This document shows positions 1-10,124 of a stretch of DNA of 32,512 nt, in pieces. Origin of the DNA: Candidatus Eiseniibacteriota bacterium (GTDB taxonomy: Bacteria; Joyebacterota; Joyebacteria; Joyebacterales; Joyebacteraceae); the NCBI GenBank assembly GCA_030613615.1, contig JAUWLR010000017.1:1-32512 (forward strand), written 5' to 3'. The notes below the pieces were generated by a model, which saw nothing but the letters and a program-made list of their open reading frames with translations, had not been told where the DNA came from and did not search any database. The position numbers and the translations under genes are program-made. Positions within the stretch are counted from its first letter, which is position 1, and each line of letters begins with the position of its first letter.

Positions 1-7
1 AGTTCCA

Positions 8-973
8 TCACTGCCCTCCGGACGCGTCATCCGACCGCGCAAACGGCCTCGTTCCCACCTCGGGCCTGTAGCCCCGCACGAACGAGGCGGCGTCCATCGC
101 GCCCTTCCCCGAGGGTCCAAGGCGGGTCAGCCAGACGCTGCCGTCCCCCACCGCCACTTCGATTCCCCTCTCCGCGTCGAGCGTGAGGATCTCCCCCGGT
201 TCGCCCCTGTGACCCGAGTTCTCACCGCGCGCGGCCTGGAGCACCCGGAGCACCTTCCCGCGGTACCACGTGAACGCTCCGGGCCACGGGGTCGTCCCGC
301 GGACGTGATCATACACGCGGCCCGCGTCAGCGGACCAGTCCACCTCTCCGTCGGACTTCTTGAGCTTCCTCGCGTAGCTCACCAGGGCCTGGTCCTGAGC
401 GATCCTGGGCGCCGTGCCCGCGTCGACGAGTTCCAGCGTCTCGATGAGCAGGTCCGCTCCCATCGCCGCCAGCCTGTCGTACAGCTCGCCGGCCGTCTCG
501 TTGTCGGCGATCGGTGTCTTGCTCGTAAGGATGATCTCGCCGGCATCGACCTTCTTCGCCATGAACATGGTCGTGACGCCGGTCTCCGTCTCGCCGCTCA
601 TGATGACCCAGTTGATCGGCGCGACGCCGCGGAACCGAGGAAGAAGCGACGCGTGCACGTTGATGGCGCCTCTGGATGGGCACTCGAGGATGTCCTCGCG
701 GAGTATCTGGCCGAAGGCCGCGACCACGATGACGTCGGGCGAAAGCGCCTGCAGACGCTTCACGAACTCGTCGGTGTTGACGGTCTCGTGCTGCTCCAGG
801 GGAAGCCCGAGCGCCGTCGCTGCGTCCTTGACGGGCGGGCTGCGCAGAGCGCGCCCCCTGCCGGCGGGGCGGTCTGGTTGGGTGACCACGAGCACTACGT
901 CGTGGCTGGCCTCACTTAGCTTCCTGAGGGACGGGACCGCGAAGTCGGGGGTCCCCATGAAGACGATGCGCAT
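8..973 (-). CDS. fmt: methionyl-tRNA formyltransferase
   Basis: 321 aa; MRIVFMGTPDFAVPSLRKL N-terminus, NVHASLLPRFRGVAPINWVIMSGETETGVTTM catalytic core typical of Fmt; ATG at 971-973; lies downstream of def. Confidence 0.97.
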   Translation of the reverse strand: MRIVFMGTPDFAVPSLRKLSEASHDVVLVVTQPDRPAGRGRALRSPPVKDAATALGLPLEQHETVNTDEFVKRLQALSPDVIVVAAFGQILREDILECPSRGAINVHASLLPRFRGVAPINWVIMSGETETGVTTMFMAKKVDAGEIILTSKTPIADNETAGELYDRLAAMGADLLIETLELVDAGTAPRIAQDQALVSYARKLKKSDGEVDWSADAGRVYDHVRGTTPWPGAFTWYRGKVLRVLQAARGENSGHRGEPGEILTLDAERGIEVAVGDGSVWLTRLGPSGKGAMDAASFVRGYRPEVGTRPFARSDDASGGQ

Positions 974-1030
974 TTGGGCAACTCACTGGGACCGGCGGCG
1001 GCGCCAGACGCGGAGCGTCAGCGCACCGGT

Positions 1031-1546
1031 CTATGTTCTTCGGATCCGCGCCTTTACGAGCTGCCGTTTGATCGGATTGAGGTGATCGAAGAAGAACTTG
1101 CCGTGCAGGTGGTCGACCTCGTGCTGGAATATTCTCGCCAGCGCGCCCTCGACCTCCAGTTTGACCGCGTTGCCATCCCGATCCAGGCCCTTGATCACGA
1201 TGTGACTGGGACGCTCCACTTCGGCCGTCACGCCGGGACAGCTGAGACAGCCTTCCTCAATGATCGTGTTTCCCGTCGCGTAGACGATCTCAGGATTCAT
1301 GAGAACAACCGCACCGTTGTAGACGGCTTCCGTCCCCTCATGGTCGGGCGGCGGCTCGGCGACGATGATGGGCAGCGCCCTGCCAACCTGGGGAGCCGCG
1401 AGTCCGACGCCCGGCGTCTCCCCATTCCGCATGGTGTCGATCATGTCGTCGAGGAGCGTCCTTATCTCGTCAGTGACGTCCCCGATGGGTTCCATGCGAG
1501 CCGTGAGAAGCGGATCGCCGTGTCTTGTGACCTGGAGTATGGCCAT
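1031..1546 (-). CDS. def: peptide deformylase
   Basis: 171 aa; GVGLAAPQVG, EEGCLSCPG and QHEVDHLHG motifs (the three canonical PDF motifs). Confidence 0.97.
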   Translation of the reverse strand: MAILQVTRHGDPLLTARMEPIGDVTDEIRTLLDDMIDTMRNGETPGVGLAAPQVGRALPIIVAEPPPDHEGTEAVYNGAVVLMNPEIVYATGNTIIEEGCLSCPGVTAEVERPSHIVIKGLDRDGNAVKLEVEGALARIFQHEVDHLHGKFFFDHLNPIKRQLVKARIRRT

Positions 1547-1554
1547 TCCGTGTG

Positions 1555-1887
1555 CTAGTTCCTCTTCCCGCTGATCGCGGTCTTTGCAACCTCGACCTTG
1601 AGATCCTCGGCTATGCGAATGACGATCTTGTCGTCGTGAACGTCCTGGATCTCACCGTGGAGGCCGCCGATGGTCACTATCTTATCGCCTCTCGTGAGCG
1701 AGTCTATCATGGACTGGCGCTCTTTGCGCCGCTTGGACTCGGGTCGGATCATCAGGAAGTAGAAGATGGCGAATATGGCGACCAGCATGATGAGCATGCT
1801 GGTTCCGCCTCCGCCACCCTCGCCCTGGGCGCCAGTCGCGCCCATCGCGTGCGCTGTCTCGGGACCGAGCAGTGTGAAAAGCAACAT
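1555..1887 (-). CDS. yajC: preprotein translocase subunit YajC
   Basis: 110 aa; one TM helix followed by FLMIRPESKRRKERQSMIDSLTRGDKIVTIGGLHGEI; 8 nt upstream of def. Confidence 0.93.
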   Translation of the reverse strand: MLLFTLLGPETAHAMGATGAQGEGGGGGTSMLIMLVAIFAIFYFLMIRPESKRRKERQSMIDSLTRGDKIVTIGGLHGEIQDVHDDKIVIRIAEDLKVEVAKTAISGKRN

Positions 1888-1899
1888 CGAGCAAACCCC

Positions 1900-2181
1900 C
1901 TAGTGAGTGACGTCGTCGTCCGAGAGCGGCATGCCGTCCCGGAATCGCTCCGTCTTGACTTTCTCCAACTCCTCCATGAGCTCCTTGGGATCGACGTTCC
2001 CGCTCCGGGACAGCACGCGGACAAGCGCCTCGAGGGAGAGCGTGTTCGAAAGCGCCAGCTCCTCGAACGAGACCTCCCTCTGCACGCCGTCCTTCACCAG
2101 AACCAGCCCCGGCTTGGGTTTGCCCTCAGCCTCGTCGGCCGTCTTGCGTTTCTTCCTGAGAGGCACGTCTCCCCCGTTCAT
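1900..2181 (-). CDS. small hypothetical protein upstream of yajC
   Basis: 93 aa ORF, Lys-rich N-terminus, same strand and tight spacing with yajC; has an upstream promoter-like element; no family recognised. Confidence 0.6.
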   Translation of the reverse strand: MNGGDVPLRKKRKTADEAEGKPKPGLVLVKDGVQREVSFEELALSNTLSLEALVRVLSRSGNVDPKELMEELEKVKTERFRDGMPLSDDDVTH

Positions 2182-2202
2182 GGAACCGTCTTAACTCCAA
2201 GG

Positions 2203-2232
2203 ATGTTAGCAGGCTTCGAAACACGAAGTCAA
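2203..2232 (-). promoter_or_regulatory. putative sigma70-type promoter for the small ORF-yajC-def-fmt unit
   Basis: minus strand TTGACT (2232-2227), 18-bp spacer, TAACAT (2208-2203); predicted leader only about 15 nt before the ATG at 2181. Confidence 0.5.
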
Positions 2233-2247
2233 GTCGCAGGAGCAGTT

Positions 2248-2291
2248 CCGCCGGAGGACCACGCCCGAGCCGCCGGAGGACCACGCTCGAG
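2248..2291. repeat. 22-bp tandem direct repeat (2 copies, 1 mismatch)
   Basis: ccgccggaggaccacgcccgag at 2248-2269 and ccgccggaggaccacgctcgag at 2270-2291. Confidence 0.9.
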
Positions 2292-2598
2292 CCGACAGCC
2301 CGTGCGAGGCGGCCTGAAGAAATACGGGAGCGCCCGGCCGCTGACGCTCCCGCGGTGAGGGGGGACGGCGAACGAAGTCGGCTTCGTTCGCACCGTAGGA
2401 CGGCCGAAGACTCCTTAGAACGACCCAGGCCTTCAGCAAGCCCGGGAGCAGCGCACCATACCTGTGCTCTCCGATGGTGTCACTCCCCCCGACCCACCAG
2501 AGCGCACCGTACTACCGGGGCCGGAACCTGTAAAGGGGAATGGTGCATCTTAAGGAAGTGTCGCTGGGCCGAGACGAGAGCGGGGCCGCCCGTCCACC

Positions 2599-2627
2599 TT
2601 GTCTCCCGTCTCAGAAAAGTGTATAAT
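2599..2627 (+). promoter_or_regulatory. putative sigma70-type promoter for the amylase gene
   Basis: TTGTCT (2599-2604), 17-bp spacer, TATAAT (2622-2627) upstream of ATG 2705. Confidence 0.65.
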
Positions 2628-2704
2628 AGTCAAGAAGACCCATGATGCGGTGGATCGGCGCGCCCTTGTGGCGCGGCGCACACGGCAACACAGGAGAACA
2701 CAGG

Positions 2705-5200
2705 ATGCGCCGGAACTCAGCCCTGCTGGTGGCCCTCCTCGTCACCGCGACAGTGGCCGCGCACGCCGCGGCAGCGGGGCACGACAACAACATCGAATGG
2801 GACGGCGTCTCGCACGTTGCATGGCTGGACAGGGACCCCCTCTGCCCGGTGGACGGTGAGACGTTCCAGGTCCTCTTCCAGACATACGCGGACGATCTCA
2901 CTGCGGCCCGCGTGCGCGTCGACGACGGCACCGCCGCCTGGACGGTTGCCTCGAAGACGGCTGTGCGCGGGCCGTACGATGTCTGGTCCGCGACCGTTCC
3001 AGCGACGGTCTCCGTCGGACTCTCGTACTACATGGAGCTCACCGACGGCACGGCCACCGACTACTTGAGCGTCGGGGGGATGACCACAGGCGTGCCGTCG
3101 GACGGCGGCTTCGTCGTGGACTACACGACCCTCGAGCACGCTCCGGTAGGGGCCACTCCCCTGCCGGACGGTGGCGCCGTCTTCAGGGTCTGGTCACCGA
3201 CGAGAACGATCGCGCACGTGCGCGGGGAGTTCAACGGGTGGGGCACAGGCGACCCGATGACGAAGATCGGCGAGCACTTCATCGTTCGCGTCCCGGAGGC
3301 GACCATCGGCCAGATGTACAAGTACTACTTCCAGAACGAGCACTGGAACACCGACCCGCGCGCCCGTGCCCTGAACGCGAGCGAGAACTACAACGCATAT
3401 CTGCTGGATCCTTCCACCTACGACTGGCAGATTGACGACTTCGACGTGCCCGACTTCGAGCAGATGATCGTCTACCAGCTTCACGTCGGGACGTTCTCGG
3501 GCAGAAACGACCCTTATGGCGCCGCGCCTTTCCCGGCAGGCTACCTCGACGTGGCGGCCAGAGCCTCGCACCTTGCCGAGCTCGGTATCAGCGCCGTCAT
3601 GCTCAATCCGATCACGGAGTTCCCGGGCGACTACTCCGCCGGCTACAACCCGATCACGCAGTGGGCGCCGGAGTGGAAGTACGGCACTCCCGACGACCTC
3701 AAGTACATGATAGACACGCTCCACTCCTACGGCATCGCAGTGCTTCTGGACATCGTCTGGAACCATTTCTCGTTCACCGACAACTACCTCTGGTACTACG
3801 ACGGAACGCAGATCTACTTCGACGACCCCGCGGTCGAGACCCCTTGGGGCAGCCAGGCCGACTTCGACCGCAATGAGGTCCGGAGCTACTACCTCGACAG
3901 CGCGCTCTACTGGCTGGACGAGTTCCGGATGGACGGCTTCCGTATGGACGCCACCGACTTCATGAACATCTACCCGCAGGAAGCCTCGGGCTGGAGCCTC
4001 ATGCAGGAGATGAACGACGCGATGGACAACCGCTTCGCCGACAAGATAGCGATTGCGGAGCAGCTGCCGGACGATTCGTGGGTCACGCGCCCGACGAGCC
4101 TCGGGGGCGCCGGGTTCGACTCGCAGTACTACGACGAGTTCACGGACCGTCTGCGGGACGAGATCTTCGACGCGGCGCTCGGCAACCCGGAGATGTGGAA
4201 GATACGGAACATCATCAACGGCGGCGGCGACTATTTGAACGGCCGTTACGTCACGAACTACCTGGAGCTTCACGACGAGTGCTGGCCGACGAGCGGCGGG
4301 CAGCGCATCGTCAAGTCGATAGACACGACGCCCCCCCACGACGACCAGTGGGCGAAGGGCCGCTCCAAGCTGGCCCAGGGCATCGTGATGACGGCCCCCG
4401 GCATCCCGGCCATACTGCAGGGCACCGAGTGGCTGGACGACACGGACTTCGGGACCGATTTGGGAAACCGCATCGACTGGTCCAAGAAGACGACCTACGC
4501 GGGCATCTTCGCCTACTACCGCGACCTCATCACGCTGAGGCGCATCTCCCCGGCGCTCCGCGCGGATGCGGGCGTCGACGTCTTCCACCTGAACGAGACG
4601 GGAAACGTCATAGCGTTCCAGCGGTACGACCTGTCGGGCAACGTGCACGTCGTCGTCGCGAACTTCAGCAATACCGACTACACGAGCTACCGCATCGGGC
4701 TGCCGCAGTCGGGGGACTGGGTAGAGGAGATGAACAGCCAGGCGGCCGAGTATGAGGGCAGCGGGATGACCAACCCCGGCGTCATCACGCCTGACGCCAT
4801 CAGCGCGGACGGCTTCCCGCAGTCCAAGGCCATAGCAGTACCTTCGATGGCGCTCATCATCCTGACCTGGGGCAGCGGCACGGGCATCGATGCGGGCGAC
4901 AACGAGGGCGCGGAGCAGATCTTCACGCCGCGGCTGCTCGGCGCATACCCGAACCCGTTCAATCCACGCACGACCGTCGCGTTCGAACTACCGGAGGAGC
5001 AGCACGTGCGGCTCGCCGTGTTCGACATCGCCGGCCGGGAGGTCTCCATCCTGGCGGACGGGACCTACGGTGGCGGCCGGAACAAGGTCATATGGAACGG
5101 AACGGACGACGGCGGCAGGGCGCTGGCCTCGGGTGTCTACTTCGTGCGGATGGACGCGGGCGGCAAGTGCGATTCGAAGAGCATCGTGCTGCTTCGGTAG
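2705..5200 (+). CDS. secreted GH13 alpha-amylase-family glycoside hydrolase with N-terminal CBM48-like domain and C-terminal FlgD-like sorting domain
   Basis: ORF opens at 2642, but ATG 2705 has SD (acaggagaacacagg) and directly gives signal peptide MRRNSALLVALLVTATVAAHAAAA; FRVWSPTRTIAHVRGEFNGWG; GH13 motifs DIVWNH, DGFRMDATDF, IAEQLP, ELHDE; C-terminus YPNPFNPRTTVAFELP...SGVYFVRMDAGGKCDSKSIVLLR. Confidence 0.93.
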   Translation: MRRNSALLVALLVTATVAAHAAAAGHDNNIEWDGVSHVAWLDRDPLCPVDGETFQVLFQTYADDLTAARVRVDDGTAAWTVASKTAVRGPYDVWSATVPATVSVGLSYYMELTDGTATDYLSVGGMTTGVPSDGGFVVDYTTLEHAPVGATPLPDGGAVFRVWSPTRTIAHVRGEFNGWGTGDPMTKIGEHFIVRVPEATIGQMYKYYFQNEHWNTDPRARALNASENYNAYLLDPSTYDWQIDDFDVPDFEQMIVYQLHVGTFSGRNDPYGAAPFPAGYLDVAARASHLAELGISAVMLNPITEFPGDYSAGYNPITQWAPEWKYGTPDDLKYMIDTLHSYGIAVLLDIVWNHFSFTDNYLWYYDGTQIYFDDPAVETPWGSQADFDRNEVRSYYLDSALYWLDEFRMDGFRMDATDFMNIYPQEASGWSLMQEMNDAMDNRFADKIAIAEQLPDDSWVTRPTSLGGAGFDSQYYDEFTDRLRDEIFDAALGNPEMWKIRNIINGGGDYLNGRYVTNYLELHDECWPTSGGQRIVKSIDTTPPHDDQWAKGRSKLAQGIVMTAPGIPAILQGTEWLDDTDFGTDLGNRIDWSKKTTYAGIFAYYRDLITLRRISPALRADAGVDVFHLNETGNVIAFQRYDLSGNVHVVVANFSNTDYTSYRIGLPQSGDWVEEMNSQAAEYEGSGMTNPGVITPDAISADGFPQSKAIAVPSMALIILTWGSGTGIDAGDNEGAEQIFTPRLLGAYPNPFNPRTTVAFELPEEQHVRLAVFDIAGREVSILADGTYGGGRNKVIWNGTDDGGRALASGVYFVRMDAGGKCDSKSIVLLR

Positions 5201-5230
5201 CACGACAACGCTGACAGCATCTGACGAGAG

Positions 5231-5252
5231 CGGCCCGTCCATGGACGGGCCG
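5231..5252. terminator. putative bidirectional terminator between convergent genes
   Basis: perfect 22-bp palindrome cggcccgtccatggacgggccg followed by tcttctc, between the amylase stop and the convergent hydrolase stop. Confidence 0.6.
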
Positions 5253-5291
5253 TCTTCTCATCCGGGCGAGCCGCTTGATCCCATTGCGCCG

Positions 5292-6464
5292 CTACAGCAG
5301 CCCCTCCGCCAGAACCGCGTACATGAGCGAGTAGACCCTGCCGATTTCGGCGAGCGTCGCGGCCCAGCCCGCGGGGCCGCCCTCCCAACTGAACTCGAGA
5401 TCCACGTGCTGGATAGACTCGAGGATCCTGAGCTCAGCGATCGCCTTCGGTGGAGCGTTCTCCGCGAGGAGAATGCTCTCCGTGTAGGGCATCAGGTTGT
5501 CATCGCGGCCGTGGACGATGATGAGGCGCGCGGTCACGTTCTCCATGTTCCCCGGCATCGAGAGTTCGTCGAAGTAGGCAAGGATCCGGGGGCTCAGGCG
5601 GTCGATGATCCCTGCGGCGGCGTCCGGGTCCCCGTTCATCATGAGCTCGTAGAGGAGTGCGCCCTCCTCCCCCAGCGAGTCGGCCGACGCCGAGACATCG
5701 CACGTGTCGTCCTCGAGCTTCGAGTTCGCTATGCGCGCAAGAAGCCGTCGATCGGTGCCGTCCCCTACAAGCCGCAGGCTGTTCCGCAGAACTGCCCACT
5801 TCCCCGTGTGCCGCGGCTTCATGTAGACCCACTCCCCGTCCTCCAGGTAGTAGCCGGTCGTCGCGTAGGTGACGATGCTCCTGAGATCGTAGTAGGTACC
5901 CAGCAGGAAGCAGAACCGCACGCGCTCGGAGATGCAGGGATCGTTCGCGGCGAGCACCGCGAGTCCGCCCGCGTAGCTGAAGCCGAAGAATCCCACTCGG
6001 TCGGGATTGACGTCGGGAAGCCGCTCGAGATACTCGTACGAGCCCACCATCTCATTCACGTCCGAGGGACGGACGCGGAACTCCTTCAGGTTGATGAACT
6101 CGGGAACCAGCGCGACGTAGCCTGCTCTCGCCAGAGCGTCGGCGAAGTTGGTGAGACGCAGGTCGTTCATACCCCCGGCGGCCACGCCGTGGTTCAGGAC
6201 GATGCCGGGGCGGCGCGAACGGCGCGAGCCCAAGGCCGGGCGGTAGACGTCGGCGATCATCGCGCGGCCCGCGCCCTCGAACGTCACGCGCTCGATCTGC
6301 GGGTCGGGCAGGCGGCGCGCGATGGGTCCGTCCGTCTCGGGCGTCGGCAGCTCGAGGAGCAGGAGCGTGGTCAGGTACGCCACGCGCATCCGCGGGCCCA
6401 GTGCGAGCAGCCCGACGGCCACCAGCACGGCACAGACCAACAGCCGGGATCGTCTACTCCTCAT
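5292..6464 (-). CDS. alpha/beta hydrolase (dienelactone-hydrolase/acyl-peptidase-like fold), membrane-anchored or secreted
   Basis: 390 aa; N-terminal hydrophobic anchor, GIVLNHG oxyanion region, nucleophile elbow GFSYAGG, IIVHGRDDNLMP (Asp) and IQHVDLEF (His); SD AGGTGA before ATG 6464. Confidence 0.85.
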   Translation of the reverse strand: MRSRRSRLLVCAVLVAVGLLALGPRMRVAYLTTLLLLELPTPETDGPIARRLPDPQIERVTFEGAGRAMIADVYRPALGSRRSRRPGIVLNHGVAAGGMNDLRLTNFADALARAGYVALVPEFINLKEFRVRPSDVNEMVGSYEYLERLPDVNPDRVGFFGFSYAGGLAVLAANDPCISERVRFCFLLGTYYDLRSIVTYATTGYYLEDGEWVYMKPRHTGKWAVLRNSLRLVGDGTDRRLLARIANSKLEDDTCDVSASADSLGEEGALLYELMMNGDPDAAAGIIDRLSPRILAYFDELSMPGNMENVTARLIIVHGRDDNLMPYTESILLAENAPPKAIAELRILESIQHVDLEFSWEGGPAGWAATLAEIGRVYSLMYAVLAEGLL

Positions 6465-6540
6465 CGCGGGTCACCTGTCTGGATAGCGAGTCACCTGTCC
6501 TCATCGCGGGCCACCTGTCTGGATAGCGGGTCACCTGTCC
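6461..6540. repeat. 40-bp tandem duplication (2 copies, 2 mismatches)
   Basis: tcatcgcgggtcacctgtctggatagcgagtcacctgtcc (6461-6500) and tcatcgcgggccacctgtctggatagcgggtcacctgtcc (6501-6540); each copy holds two degenerate GCGGGTCACCTGTCY sub-units. Confidence 0.95.
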
Positions 6541-6602
6541 GGGCCCTGCCGGGTCGGCCTGCGGCCACACCACACCGGGTCCGAGAACGCTCCTGTCCAG
6601 CG

Positions 6603-9953
<3,351 letters not shown>

Positions 9954-10062
9954 CGTTCCGTCCTCCCCCGGAGAACTCGGATGGGTCTGGCTATTGTGTG
10001 TCCGAGGAGTCTACCACATCCGCGTGCTCGTGGTGAGCAGGAGATAGGGCGATGGAAAGAGG

Positions 10063-10095
10063 AAGGGCTCCGCCGACGGAGCCGGCGGAGCCCTT
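10063..10095 (-). terminator. putative intrinsic terminator after the LVIVD-repeat gene
   Basis: 12-bp perfect stem aagggctccgcc...ggcggagccctt with 9-nt loop; minus-strand downstream tract CCTCTTTCC. Confidence 0.65.
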
Positions 10096-10124
10096 TCAGT
10101 CCCCCCTCAGGGACCGTCCCCGCG

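Noticed and set aside
2605-2619. 15-mer cccgtctcagaaaag shared with 25319-25333
   Set aside because: About one exact 15-mer match is expected by chance in a window of this size; one copy belongs to a promoter region, the other to a terminator stem.
2642-2704. Upstream ATG of the amylase ORF
   Set aside because: ATG 2705 has a Shine-Dalgarno and gives a clean signal peptide; the 21-aa extension would mask it.
3194-4648. 484-aa minus-strand ORF
   Set aside because: Antisense to the amylase catalytic domain, Val/Arg/His-rich shadow ORF.
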